This document shows, one piece after another, positions 22,471 to 31,227 of a stretch of DNA of 37,355 bases. Made by a program: the position numbers and the translations under genes. The notes under the pieces are model-generated. The model ran no database searches, was not told the origin of the DNA, and saw only the letters and a program-made list of their open reading frames with translations. Each line of letters opens with the position of its first letter. The first letter of the stretch is position 1. The stretch is from Desulfobulbaceae bacterium. Its GTDB lineage: Bacteria; Desulfobacterota; Desulfobulbia; Desulfobulbales; Desulfocapsaceae. The stretch spans positions 1 to 37,355 of the forward strand of contig WBUQ01000029.1 of assembly GCA_008933635.1 (NCBI GenBank). The letters run 5' to 3'.

Positions 22471-24735
22471 ATGAAGCGCATCGGCTTACTCGTCATTGGC
22501 AGTATCCTGGCCCTGCTGGCCGCGGTCGCTCCGCCGGCCGGCGCACAGCCGTCCGACACGGACGATCCCGGCTGGCCGCGGGTCTTCGAGGCCGGCGGCA
22601 AGAGGCTGACCGTTTACCAGCCCCAGATCGATTCCTGGAAAAACTACGCCACCATCCAGTTCCGCTGCGCCATCGCCGTCCAGGATGGCGCCAAGGCCGA
22701 AGAGCGATACGGGGTGGTGGAGGTGGTCGCGGCCACCTCTGTCGACAGCGCAAACCGCCAGGTCATGGCGCACTCGGCGCACCGCGATATCCGTTTCGCC
22801 AATATCCCGGACGACGAGGCCGCACGGCTGCGCGATACCGTCAACATGCTGTACCCTCCCCGCGGCACCATCAGCGTCTCCCTCGACCGGGTGCTCGCCT
22901 ACCTCGACATGCAGCAGCAGAAGAAGCAGCCTGCCGTCGAGGTCAGCCTGCAGCCGCCGAAGATCTTTTACAGCAGCACCCCGGCGATCCTGCTGATGTT
23001 CATGGGCCCGCCTGAATTCAAGCCGGTGGCCGCCGGCCGTACCGACCTGATGTTCGCCGTCAATGCCAACTGGGATATCCTCTACGACACCGCCGGCCGG
23101 AAGTATTACCTGCTCAACGAGTCAAGCTGGCTGACCACCGGCGATCCGCTGAAAGGGACATGGAAGGCGGCCGGAACGCTGCCGAAGGTGCTGTCGTCAC
23201 TGCCGGCCGATGACAACTGGAAAGAAATCCGGAAGAATATCCCCGGCGTGAAGGCCAAATCCGTACCCACCGTCTACTCCGTCAGCGAACCGGCGGAACT
23301 GATCCTCACCGACGGCGAACCGACCTACGACCCGATCGCCGGCACCAGCCTGCTCCGGGTCGTCAACACCGGCAGCCCGGTCTTCCTGCACAGTGCAGAG
23401 AAACGCTACTATTTCCTCGCGGCCGGCCGCTGGTTCCGGTCCGCTTCGCTGTCCGGTCCGTGGTCGTCGGCCAGCACCGATCTCCCCCCCGATTTCGCCA
23501 ATGTCCCAGACGATGACGAGGCGGCCTTCGTCAAGGCGGCGGTGCCCGGCACCCGCGACGCCCAGGACGCCGTCCTGCTGGCCTCGATCCCGAACACCAC
23601 CGCCATCAGCGACAAGACCACCAGCGAGACTGTGACCTACGACGGCAACCCGACCTTCGCGCCGATCGAGGGCACCACGGTCAAATACGCCACCAACACC
23701 TCCAGCCCGGTATTCTATGTCGACAACAACTACTACTGGTGCCTCAACGGCGCCTGGCTCTACAGCGCCTCGCCGGGCGGCCCCTGGTACTACACGGCCA
23801 GCGTGCCCGCGGCGATCTACACCATCCCGCCGAGCCACCCGGCCTACAACGTCACCTATGTCACGGTGCAGAGCGCGACGCCGACCACCATCGTCTACAG
23901 CCAGACCTCCGGCTACAGCGGCGAATACGTCGCCGCCACCGGGGTGGTGATGTTCGGCATGGGGATGCTGGCCGGGGCGATCATCGCCGACGACGACTGG
24001 CACCACCATCATTATTATTATTCACCGCATTACTATTCCTACGGGCATGCCTCCGTCTACCATCACGGCTACGGCGGCTACGTCTCCCATTACGGTTACG
24101 GCGGCTATGCCGCCAGGACCAGTGTCGCCTACGGCCCCTACGGCGGCGCCGGCCGCACCACCGCCTACAACTACCGGACCGGCACCTATTCGCGCAGCGG
24201 GTACGCCTACGGCCCAGGCGGCAGCGCCGGCTATCGCCAGGCCTACAACCCCTACACCGGAGGCTATGCAGAACGGGCGCGGGTCAACACCGCCTACGGC
24301 TCCGCCGGCCGCTTCTACGCCGAAAAGGGCGGACGGTCGGTGCAGGGCGGCTCACGTTCCGGGGCCTACGGCTCGGCCGCCGGAGTGCGCTCGAACACCA
24401 CCGGTGCCGGCGCCGCCGCCTGGGACACCAACAGAAGCCAGGGAGCCGTCGCCCGCGACCGTTCCGGCAACGTCTACGCCGGGCGCAACGGCAATGTCTA
24501 CAAGAAGGATACCGACGGCAACTGGAGTCAGCGCAGCGGCGGCAGCTGGCAGTCGACCGCCCCCAGCCGCAGCCTGGAAAGCCAGGCCCAGGCCCGCAAC
24601 TGGGGCAATACCCAGAGCGCCCGGGTCAACCAGGCCCGATCCTCCGGATACTCGCGTCCATCCGGCTCATACTCCCGGCCGTCCGGTTCAACCTCGCGAC
24701 CGGCACGGTCCGGCGGCGGCGGACGACGCCGCTGA
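22471..24735 (+). CDS. Large secreted protein with three internal repeats and a Gly/Tyr-rich tail
   Basis: This 754-residue protein has a signal peptide (1-25, cleavage after AGA). Three related modules of about 75 residues follow at roughly 183-260, 286-361 and 397-466, each with a core of the form SPVF...YYxLxxGxWxxSxSxxGPW and a closing proline-rich turn. Residues 487-505 are hydrophobic (GVVMFGMGMLAGAIIA), followed by a His/Tyr run (DDDWHHHHYYYSPHYYSYGH) and a 200-residue low-complexity tail rich in Gly, Tyr, Ser and Arg that ends in RPSGS repeats and GGGGRRR. The tail resembles surface or cell-wall-associated proteins; the modules resemble annotated carbohydrate-binding repeats, but I cannot assign a function. 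AAGGAG precedes the ATG. Confidence 0.85.
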   Translation: MKRIGLLVIGSILALLAAVAPPAGAQPSDTDDPGWPRVFEAGGKRLTVYQPQIDSWKNYATIQFRCAIAVQDGAKAEERYGVVEVVAATSVDSANRQVMAHSAHRDIRFANIPDDEAARLRDTVNMLYPPRGTISVSLDRVLAYLDMQQQKKQPAVEVSLQPPKIFYSSTPAILLMFMGPPEFKPVAAGRTDLMFAVNANWDILYDTAGRKYYLLNESSWLTTGDPLKGTWKAAGTLPKVLSSLPADDNWKEIRKNIPGVKAKSVPTVYSVSEPAELILTDGEPTYDPIAGTSLLRVVNTGSPVFLHSAEKRYYFLAAGRWFRSASLSGPWSSASTDLPPDFANVPDDDEAAFVKAAVPGTRDAQDAVLLASIPNTTAISDKTTSETVTYDGNPTFAPIEGTTVKYATNTSSPVFYVDNNYYWCLNGAWLYSASPGGPWYYTASVPAAIYTIPPSHPAYNVTYVTVQSATPTTIVYSQTSGYSGEYVAATGVVMFGMGMLAGAIIADDDWHHHHYYYSPHYYSYGHASVYHHGYGGYVSHYGYGGYAARTSVAYGPYGGAGRTTAYNYRTGTYSRSGYAYGPGGSAGYRQAYNPYTGGYAERARVNTAYGSAGRFYAEKGGRSVQGGSRSGAYGSAAGVRSNTTGAGAAAWDTNRSQGAVARDRSGNVYAGRNGNVYKKDTDGNWSQRSGGSWQSTAPSRSLESQAQARNWGNTQSARVNQARSSGYSRPSGSYSRPSGSTSRPARSGGGGRRR

Positions 24736-24780
24736 GGCTGCGAACTTCGTTCACTCTCAACTCTCAGACAAGGAGAAGAC

Positions 24781-25341
24781 ATGAAAACCACACACGTACG
24801 AATAATGACGGCATTATTCTGCACCCTGGCGATCGGATTTTTCCTTTCAACCACCGTCCAGGCTGCAACCAGGGCAGAAATCGACGCCAGCGTCAAGGCC
24901 GCCAAGGATCGTTTTGTCAAGGATGTCAAAGGTGCCGGTGAATATCTGAAGATCGCCAAAGGCATGCTGGTAATGCCGAACATCACCAAGGCCGGATTCC
25001 TCGTCGGCGGTCAGTACGGCACCGGCGCACTGCAGATCAATGGCACGACCGTCGATTACTACAGCCTTGCCGGAGCCTCGTTCGGTTTTCAGGCCGGGGC
25101 CGAGAAATTCGACATGATCATCCTCTTCATCACCGACGAGGCGCTGAATAAATTCCGGAACAGCAAAGGCTGGGAGGCCGGTGTCGATGCCGAGGTGACG
25201 ATGATCAAGGCCGGTGCCGATGTTTCCCTGGAAACGCTGCGCAGCCAATCGCCGGTGGTCGGCTTCGTCATCGACCAGAAGGGGCTGATGGGCGGCGTCT
25301 CCGTCAAGGGTTCGAAGTTCACCGTCACCCAGCCGAAATAG
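24781..25341 (+). CDS. SYLF/YSC84-domain lipid-binding exported protein
   Basis: This 186-residue protein has an N-terminal signal peptide (1-28, cleaved near VQA). The rest is a SYLF/YSC84 domain (about 35-185): AKGMLVMPNITKAGFLVGGQYGTGAL, YYSLAGASFGFQAGAEKFDMIILF and a C-terminal block GLMGGVSVKGSKFTV. The domain binds phosphoinositides in eukaryotes and is common but uncharacterised in bacterial periplasmic proteins. The ATG at 24781 has AAGGAG 6 bases upstream. The 45-base gap to the previous gene suggests co-transcription. It ends facing the aspartase gene. Confidence 0.9.
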   Translation: MKTTHVRIMTALFCTLAIGFFLSTTVQAATRAEIDASVKAAKDRFVKDVKGAGEYLKIAKGMLVMPNITKAGFLVGGQYGTGALQINGTTVDYYSLAGASFGFQAGAEKFDMIILFITDEALNKFRNSKGWEAGVDAEVTMIKAGADVSLETLRSQSPVVGFVIDQKGLMGGVSVKGSKFTVTQPK

Positions 25342-25448
25342 CTTGCACAGCAGGCGGGGGGAAAATACCCTTCGCCGTATCGTCGCAGTCGGCTTCATCG
25401 GCTGAACGCCTTCGTCCGATAGCCATGACAGCATCCGATACCGACCGC

Positions 25449-25483
25449 AAAAAAATCCCGGCCGGCAGAACGCCGACCGGGAT
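25449..25483 (-). terminator. Intrinsic terminator of the aspartase gene
   Basis: A 12-bp interrupted stem (25455-25466 with 25472-25483, one mismatch, 5-base loop) is followed on the minus strand by seven U residues (A-run 25449-25455 on the plus strand). It starts 24 bases after the aspartase stop codon and lies between convergent genes. Confidence 0.92.
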
Positions 25484-25506
25484 CGTACGGAAGAGGGTGG
25501 AATCCT

Positions 25507-27366
25507 TCAGGAACTTGGGATTTCGCGGGGGTCGGTCATATTCTCCGGTTTCAGCAGGTTGTCGAGCTGTTCCCGGGACAGCAGTCCCTTGTCGAGCAGC
25601 AGCTGATAGACGCTGCCGCCGGTCTTCAACGCCTCCTTGGCAATCGCCGCCGACTGCTCGTAGCCGATGACCGGCACCATCGCCGTCACCAGGCCGATGC
25701 TGTTCTCGACATAGCCGCGGCAGACTTCGCGGTTGGCCTCGATGCCGGTGATGCAGCGGGCGACCAGGGTGATGCAGGCGTTTTTCAGGATCATCATCCC
25801 GTGCAGCAGATCGTAGGCGATGATCGGTTCGGCCATGCACAGTTCCAGTTCGCTGGCCTCGGCCGCCATCGACACCACCGCATCGTACCCCATCACCTGG
25901 TAGCAGACCTGGCTGACCAGTTCGGGAATGACCGGGTTGACCTTGCCCGGCATGATCGACGAACCGGGCTGCATCGGCGGCAGGTTGATCTCGTTGAGAC
26001 CGCAGCGGGGACCGGAGGACAGCCAGCGCAGGTCGTTGCAGATCTTCGAGATCTGCACGGCAGCGCGTTTCAGCGAAGCCGACATCTGGACGAAGGCCCC
26101 GGCGTTCTGGGTGGCCTCGACCAGATTGCCGGCCCGCCGCAGGGCAAAACCGCTGACCTCGGCGAGTCTGGCGGTGACCAGGTCGGCATAGCCGGGCGGG
26201 CTGTTGATGCCGGTGCCGATGGCGGTTGCCCCCATATTGACGTCGAGCAATTCCTCGGCACCCCGCTCGATGGCCCGGATGGCGCTGCCGATCATCACCG
26301 CGTAGGCGCTGAATTCCTGCCCCAGGGTCATCGGCACCGCATCCTGGTTCTCGGTCCGCCCCATCTTCAGCACGTCGGCAAATTCCTCGGCCTTCCTGTC
26401 AAGGGCCTGACGCAGCTCCTCCATGGCCCGGACCAGATTGCGCTTGGCGAGCAGGACCGCCAGCTTGATCGATGTCGGGTAGGCGTCGTTGGTCGACTGG
26501 GAACAGTTGACATGGTCGTTGGGGTGCAGACGGGCGTAATCGCCCTTTTCGTATCCCATCAGCTCAAGGCCGCGGTTGGCGATGACCTCGTTGGCGTTCA
26601 TGTTGGTCGAGGTGCCGGCGCCGCCCTGGAACATGTCGACCGTGAACTGGTCGTGCAATTTTCCCTGCAGCAGCTCGTCGCAGGCGTCGCAGATCGCCCT
26701 GGTTTTCGCTTCGTCGAGCCGCCCCAGTTGATGGTTGGTCAGGGCCGCTGCCTTCTTGACCATCGCCAGCCCCTCGATGAGATGCTCGAAATTGCGGACG
26801 AAGACGCCGGAGATGGCGAAGTTCTCCATCGCCCGCAGCGTCTGCACCCCGTAATAGGCCTGGCTTGCAATCTCCCGCTGGCCGAGCGAGTCGTGCTCGA
26901 GACGGAAGCCGCCGATTTCGCCCGCGTCCTTCTTGCTGTGCAGTTCGTCGGACAGCACCCGCATGCGCCGGTTGAGGATGACCGCCACCCGCGCCACCAG
27001 CCGGTAAAAAACCTCCGGATTCTTCTGGCGGTACGCCGCAACGCCTTCCCGGGTAATCTGCCAGACTGTCGCCCCGCTCCGGGTAAAGGCGCCGGCGGCA
27101 TGGGCCTCGTCGTCGATCAGCAACCCCTCGCTGATCAGCGCCCCCTGGACCAGGGTGGCGATATGCCGCGAGGAGCCGTGCAGCCCCCGGACCAGTTCGA
27201 CATCGCCTTCCATGACCACGCCGGCCCACTCGCGGGGTGTCGACTCCTGAAACAGCCACTCGTTGGGCTGGTACTTCCTCTCGCTGCCGGCGGCGAAAAA
27301 CTCCACCAGATCCTCGGGTCGAATACCGGATGCCTTGGCCGCCTGCTTGATGGTCTTGAGGAACAT
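25507..27366 (-). CDS. aspA: Aspartate ammonia-lyase with an N-terminal CRP-like (cNMP-binding-fold) domain
   Basis: This 619-residue protein is longer than ordinary aspartases (about 470). Residues 1-145 form a CRP-like beta-roll (FFAAGSERKYQPNEWLFQESTPREWAGVVMEGDVELVRG...). The remaining part is a complete aspartase/fumarase-superfamily enzyme, with the signature GSSIMPGKVN at 468-477, TSTNMNANEVIANRGLE and NDHVNCSQSTNDAYPTSI. It should deaminate aspartate to fumarate and ammonia. In the CRP-like part the phosphate-binding cassette lacks the usual Arg (HAAGAFTRSG), so cyclic nucleotide binding is doubtful. The start at ATG 27366 has GGGAGA upstream; the frame is open to 28092 but this is overlap with pqiC. 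The fusion suggests allosteric control of the enzyme. A strong terminator follows. Confidence 0.93.
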   Translation of the reverse strand: MFLKTIKQAAKASGIRPEDLVEFFAAGSERKYQPNEWLFQESTPREWAGVVMEGDVELVRGLHGSSRHIATLVQGALISEGLLIDDEAHAAGAFTRSGATVWQITREGVAAYRQKNPEVFYRLVARVAVILNRRMRVLSDELHSKKDAGEIGGFRLEHDSLGQREIASQAYYGVQTLRAMENFAISGVFVRNFEHLIEGLAMVKKAAALTNHQLGRLDEAKTRAICDACDELLQGKLHDQFTVDMFQGGAGTSTNMNANEVIANRGLELMGYEKGDYARLHPNDHVNCSQSTNDAYPTSIKLAVLLAKRNLVRAMEELRQALDRKAEEFADVLKMGRTENQDAVPMTLGQEFSAYAVMIGSAIRAIERGAEELLDVNMGATAIGTGINSPPGYADLVTARLAEVSGFALRRAGNLVEATQNAGAFVQMSASLKRAAVQISKICNDLRWLSSGPRCGLNEINLPPMQPGSSIMPGKVNPVIPELVSQVCYQVMGYDAVVSMAAEASELELCMAEPIIAYDLLHGMMILKNACITLVARCITGIEANREVCRGYVENSIGLVTAMVPVIGYEQSAAIAKEALKTGGSVYQLLLDKGLLSREQLDNLLKPENMTDPREIPSS

Positions 27367-27475
27367 AGAGGTCTCCCGGTTAAAGGTTGTGAACGTCGAC
27401 TGTGACGCCGGCATCGACAATGCATCTCTCTTGCGCTGCCTGAGGACAGCGGCCGTTGGCTCAGCGCGTCCCCGT

Positions 27476-28111
27476 TTATTGCCCGGATGATGACCGCACC
27501 CGACAGCCGCCGCGGGCGAGCGTGTCTCCGACCTCCTCGCTGAATTCGGCGAGGTTGGCCTGCTGCGCCCGGACCCAGGCGTCATAGCCGGCATCTTCTG
27601 GCTGCCGACCGAAGGCGCTGCGCCGGGCAACAGCCGTTGCCTGATGCCTGCTGTCCAGCAGTGACCAGCTAACCGCCAGCCGCGCCTCCTGCCCCAGTTC
27701 GCCTTCCATCGCCAGGATGTCGACGGCAAGCTGGCAGTCGGCCTTTTGCGGAGCAGGATAAAGGACAACCTGTCCGGCATCCCCTCTGCCAGCCAGCAGC
27801 TCGGCCAGGGCACGGGCGAAATCCTTCTCGACGTCGCCCGCCCAGCGATGGTAATCGCTGAGCCGGTAGCGGCCCGCACCGCTGCCGGTGGCGATCTGCG
27901 AACGCCGGAGGATGTCGGGGGCGGTGACCGGGCCGATCGCCAGCACCGTGGCGGTGTCCTCCGTCTTCCCGGGTTTGACCGGCCCGGCGGTGAAGAGGCT
28001 GTAATAGGACACCTCCGGCGATTTCGAACTGCAGCCGGCGAGCAGCGCAACGAGCAGGCCGACCAGCAGCAGCATGAACGGGCGGCTGTCATCGTTTCGT
28101 TTCATTTTCAT
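27476..28111 (-). CDS. pqiC: PqiC-family lipoprotein (ABC-type transport auxiliary)
   Basis: This 211-residue protein has a lipoprotein signal (LLVGLLVALLAGC, Cys27) and a domain resembling DUF330/PqiC (SYYSLFTAGPVKPG...VLAIGPVTAPDILRRSQIATGSGAGRYRLSDYHRWAGDVEKDFARALAELLA). PqiC is the outer-membrane-anchored partner of the PqiB MCE protein in the lipid-transport PqiABC system. Starts at ATG 28111 or 28105 are both near the AAGGAGAG site; the gene overlaps the end of pqiB. The C-terminal VRSSSGQ end is short and lacks other domains. The aspartase gene follows after 109 bases. Confidence 0.9.
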   Translation of the reverse strand: MKMKRNDDSRPFMLLLVGLLVALLAGCSSKSPEVSYYSLFTAGPVKPGKTEDTATVLAIGPVTAPDILRRSQIATGSGAGRYRLSDYHRWAGDVEKDFARALAELLAGRGDAGQVVLYPAPQKADCQLAVDILAMEGELGQEARLAVSWSLLDSRHQATAVARRSAFGRQPEDAGYDAWVRAQQANLAEFSEEVGDTLARGGCRVRSSSGQ

Positions 28112-29729
28112 TCCTCTCCTTGCCAAAGATGATCGATTGCGGCTGCAGTTCGAGACTGGTGGCCAGTTCACGCAGCGAGCGCAGCGTCAGCGCCAGTTCT
28201 TCCATGGTCTTGCCGGCGTTGAAGACCAGCGGCGAGTCCTTGCCGGCCGCACCCTGCACCTCGGCCAGGGTCTTCTCCAGGGCGGCAAGGGTCTTCTCCA
28301 GCTGCGGCGCCGTCTTCGTATCGACGTTGTGCGCCAGGGCGCCGATATCCTTCAGGCTGCTCCTCGCTTCGCCGAGCAGAGCCTGGAGCTCCGAACCGAT
28401 CTGCTCGAAGGGCACCTTCTCGAGCTTGTCGGTGATCTGGACCAGGTTGTCCTGCAGCCTCTCGAACGCGCCGGGGATGGTGGGAACAACCGGGTAGTCG
28501 CCGATATGGGTCAGATCGGCCTTTTCGGCCTTGGGATGAAAACCCAGGTTGATCATCAGCTGGCCGGTCAGCAGGTTGCCGCTCTGCAGCTGGGCCCTGA
28601 GCCCGCGCTCCTCGATCATCCACTTGAGCAGGGCCTCATGACCGGTGTCGTCGGCCAGCAGCTTCTCTTTGCTATTGACCACCTTGACCCGCTCCGGTTC
28701 GATGGTCACCATCACCGGCACCCGGAAATTCTTGATGGCGGCGTCGTAGACCAGCTCGAGGTTGGTCACCTCCCCGACCTTGATGCCGTAGAGTTCGACC
28801 GGGGCACCGATGCTGAGGCCGCGCACCGACTGATCGAAGACCATGATCCACTGGCGGCGGATTGCATAGCTTTTCTCCATGATGCTGTCACGGTCGGCGT
28901 AGAGCCTGAAGGAGGCGTTTTCCTCGGCCTCCTCGCCGGGCGGGAAATCCTTGGGCAGGTCGAAGGAGATCCCGCCGCGGATGATCGACACCACCGACTC
29001 GGTGTCAACCTTCAGTCCCTGGGCGTTGAGGGAGACGTCGACCCCGCTGGCGTTCCAGAAGCGGGTGTTTTTGGTCACCCGCTGGTGGTGCGGTGCCTCG
29101 ATGAAGATCTGGATGTCGACCTGCTTCCCGTCCTTGCTGAAATCGTAGCCGACGACCTTGCCCACCTGGATCTGCCGGTAGTAGACCGGGACGCCGATAT
29201 CGAGCGAACCGAGACGGTCGGCATGCAGCCAGAAGTGGCGGCCGGGCTGGCCGTGGGTGACGACCGGCGGTCTCTCCAGGCCCTCGAAAGTTCGGGTCGG
29301 TTTGCCGTCCTTGCGGGGGTCGACCCCGATATAGGCCCCGGAGAGGATAGTGCCGAGGCCGGAGACGTTGCCCGCCTTGACCTCGGCCCGCACCACCCAG
29401 AACCTGGTCTTGTCGGTCAGGTACGGCTCGCTCTCCTTGAACAGCCGGGCCTTCACCCTGACCTTGGTGGTGTCCTTGACGAAAGTGATCTCATCCACCT
29501 GGCCGATCTCCACGTCCTTGTACCTGATCTTGGTCTTGCCGGCCTCGAGACCTGCGGCATTCTCGAAGATGATGCTGATGACCGGGCCTTTTTCGTTGAT
29601 GGCCTTGATGGCGAGCCAGCAGCCGACCAGCAGGGCGGCGACCGGCACCACCCAGATGATCGAAAAGCCGCGCCTGGTCTTCATCCTGGCGCTGGCGGCA
29701 TACTGTTCCAGACTGGGCTGATCGGTCAT
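28089..29729 (-). CDS. pqiB: PqiB-family MCE protein
   Basis: This 546-residue protein has one N-terminal TM helix (about 20-37, FSIIWVVPVAALLVGCWLAI) and three MCE domains in tandem, with cores GLEAGKTKIRYKDVEIGQVDEITF, LDIGVPVYYRQIQVGKVVGYDF and LSIGAPVELYGIKVGEVTNLELV, plus a C-terminal helical stretch. PqiB forms a periplasm-spanning hexameric tube that carries lipids between membranes. Its ATG overlaps the pqiA2 stop by 4 bases (ATGA) and pqiC overlaps its end, so the set is a tight operon. The length agrees with E. coli PqiB. Confidence 0.95.
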   Translation of the reverse strand: MTDQPSLEQYAASARMKTRRGFSIIWVVPVAALLVGCWLAIKAINEKGPVISIIFENAAGLEAGKTKIRYKDVEIGQVDEITFVKDTTKVRVKARLFKESEPYLTDKTRFWVVRAEVKAGNVSGLGTILSGAYIGVDPRKDGKPTRTFEGLERPPVVTHGQPGRHFWLHADRLGSLDIGVPVYYRQIQVGKVVGYDFSKDGKQVDIQIFIEAPHHQRVTKNTRFWNASGVDVSLNAQGLKVDTESVVSIIRGGISFDLPKDFPPGEEAEENASFRLYADRDSIMEKSYAIRRQWIMVFDQSVRGLSIGAPVELYGIKVGEVTNLELVYDAAIKNFRVPVMVTIEPERVKVVNSKEKLLADDTGHEALLKWMIEERGLRAQLQSGNLLTGQLMINLGFHPKAEKADLTHIGDYPVVPTIPGAFERLQDNLVQITDKLEKVPFEQIGSELQALLGEARSSLKDIGALAHNVDTKTAPQLEKTLAALEKTLAEVQGAAGKDSPLVFNAGKTMEELALTLRSLRELATSLELQPQSIIFGKERNENETKR

Positions 29730-30361
29730 GCTTCCTCCTCGAGAATATCCCAGATGAGCCGGGGGTCGAAACTCTCCGCGGCGAACATGGTAATGACCAC
29801 CACGGCGGCGAAGTAGACCGCAGCCGGTCCCGCCTCGACGGTGGCGATGGCGCCGAGCTTGACCAGGGCCACCAGGATGGTGACGACGTAGATGTCGACC
29901 ATCGACCAGCGGCCGACCATCTCGGTGAGCCGGTACAGGCTGGTGCGGTCCCTCGGCCGTCGGGTTGACCGGACCTGGACGCTCACCAGTAGATAGACAA
30001 GGGTGATGAGTTTGGCCAGCGGCACGAAGATGCTGGCGATGAAGATGATCGCGGCGATCTCCCAGGACCCGCTCTGCATGAAGTAGATGACGCCGCTGAG
30101 GATGGTGTCGGACTGGCTGCTGCCGAGAGAGGTGGTGACGGTGATCGGCAGGGTGTTGGCCGGAACATAGAGGATCAGGGCGGCGCAGACCAGGGCCCAG
30201 GTCCGGGACAGGCTGTTGGGCTTGCGGGCGTGGAGGACGCTGCCGCAGCGCGGGCAGCAGGCGACGGCATCCTTGTCGGCCGGCGGGGCCTTCAGCAGCA
30301 GGCGGCAGTCGTGGCAGCTGACCAGGCCAAGCCGGCGGGCGGTCGTCGGAGTTGTCTTCAT
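29726..30361 (-). CDS. pqiA: PqiA-like inner-membrane protein, second half (PqiA2)
   Basis: This 211-residue protein has a Cys4 zinc-ribbon-like start (SCHDC...CCPRC) and four hydrophobic segments, ending in a PqiA-type C-terminus (LGAIATVEAGPAAVYFAAVVVITMFAAESFDPRLIW). E. coli PqiA is a single protein of about 417 residues made of two such repeats; here each repeat is its own gene. The start ATG 30361 overlaps the stop of the upstream half (ATGA). It probably forms a complex with the other half and PqiB. Confidence 0.92.
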   Translation of the reverse strand: MKTTPTTARRLGLVSCHDCRLLLKAPPADKDAVACCPRCGSVLHARKPNSLSRTWALVCAALILYVPANTLPITVTTSLGSSQSDTILSGVIYFMQSGSWEIAAIIFIASIFVPLAKLITLVYLLVSVQVRSTRRPRDRTSLYRLTEMVGRWSMVDIYVVTILVALVKLGAIATVEAGPAAVYFAAVVVITMFAAESFDPRLIWDILEEEA

Positions 30362-31044
30362 CGGCGCCGGTCGAGACGGTCCCAGAGTTCGGCCGGGTTC
30401 AGGTTGGAAACGGCCCAGGCCATGACGAAGATCAGCACCACGAAGGAAAAGGCCGAAATGCCGGGGACGATGGTGGCCATCTTGCCGAGTTTGACCAGGG
30501 CCACCAGGATGCCGAGCATGAACACCTCCATCATCCCCCAGGGCGTGGCATGCAGAATCAGGCGAAACACCCGGTGGGCCCGGGGTGCAGGGCGATTTGC
30601 CCACTTCAGCGGGGCGAGGATGTACAGAAGCCCGGTCATCTGGGTCAGCGGCACGGCCAGGCAGGTCAGCATGACCACCGCCGCCAGGGCATAGAGATCC
30701 TGACGCCAGAGCTCGACGATCCCGGATATCAGCGTGGTCTGCTGAATGAAACCGCCGGATTTCATCGCCAGGAAGGGAAAGCTGTTGGAGATGATGAACA
30801 GGACCAGGGCGGCACAGGTCAGGGCCAGGGAACGGTCGATGCTGTCCGGCCGGTGCCGGTAGAGCACGGCGCCGCAGCGCAGACAGATATGCGTACGCTG
30901 CGTCACCGTCGGAAATCGGTTGAGCAGGTCGCAGTCCGGGCAGGCCAGAATGGTCAGCCGGCCATGCTCCGCAGGGCTGGTCGGATCAGCGTCTCCCCCT
31001 GAATCAGCGGGCTGCAGCTCGTGATGTGATCGGATGCTGTCCAT
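30358..31044 (-). CDS. pqiA: PqiA-like inner-membrane protein, first half (PqiA1)
   Basis: This protein of about 228 residues has an N-terminal Cys4 motif (ACPDC...CLRC) and four hydrophobic segments; the SFPFLAMKSGG and MLGILVALVKLGKMATIVPG segments mark it as PqiA-like. It is the first gene of the pqi operon. The start is set at ATG 31044 (MDSIRSHH); the ribosome site AGGGA is unusually close to it, and ATG 31086 is possible. The protein has a longer and polar N-terminus than the second half. Confidence 0.88.
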   Translation of the reverse strand: MDSIRSHHELQPADSGGDADPTSPAEHGRLTILACPDCDLLNRFPTVTQRTHICLRCGAVLYRHRPDSIDRSLALTCAALVLFIISNSFPFLAMKSGGFIQQTTLISGIVELWRQDLYALAAVVMLTCLAVPLTQMTGLLYILAPLKWANRPAPRAHRVFRLILHATPWGMMEVFMLGILVALVKLGKMATIVPGISAFSFVVLIFVMAWAVSNLNPAELWDRLDRRR

Positions 31045-31128
31045 TCCCTGACACAATACTGTTGCACAATGGATTCCGCTCCACATGCCCGGACGGGAGC
31101 GCTGACGGCAGAGGTCTCGGCATGCCCG

Positions 31129-31147
31129 GCTCGGTCCGGCACCGAGC
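31129..31147 (-). other. Leader hairpin of the pqi operon
   Basis: GCTCGGT (31129-31135) pairs with ACCGAGC (31141-31147) around a 5-base loop. It would sit in the leader of a pqi transcript starting near 31158. It may also be a weak end structure for the upstream efflux operon; no U-tract is present. Confidence 0.35.
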
Positions 31148-31164
31148 GGTATGAACTCTGCGCT

Positions 31165-31193
31165 ACTCTATCGGCTGCACAGCGCTTTTGCAA
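31165..31193 (-). promoter_or_regulatory. Possible sigma-70 promoter of the pqi operon
   Basis: On the minus strand TTGCAA (31188-31193) and TAGAGT (31165-31170) are separated by exactly 17 bases; each hexamer matches 4 of 6 consensus positions. Located about 120 bases ahead of the PqiA1 start. Confidence 0.4.
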
Positions 31194-31227
31194 CGACCAC
31201 AGTAACTTTCCGTCGTTATCGCCCCGC

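Noticed and set aside
27367-28092. Long open N-terminal extension of the aspartase frame, making an 861-residue protein
   Set aside because: It overlaps the clearly coding pqiC gene on the same strand in another frame, has no recognisable domain, and ATG 27366 has a good ribosome site with a natural domain start.
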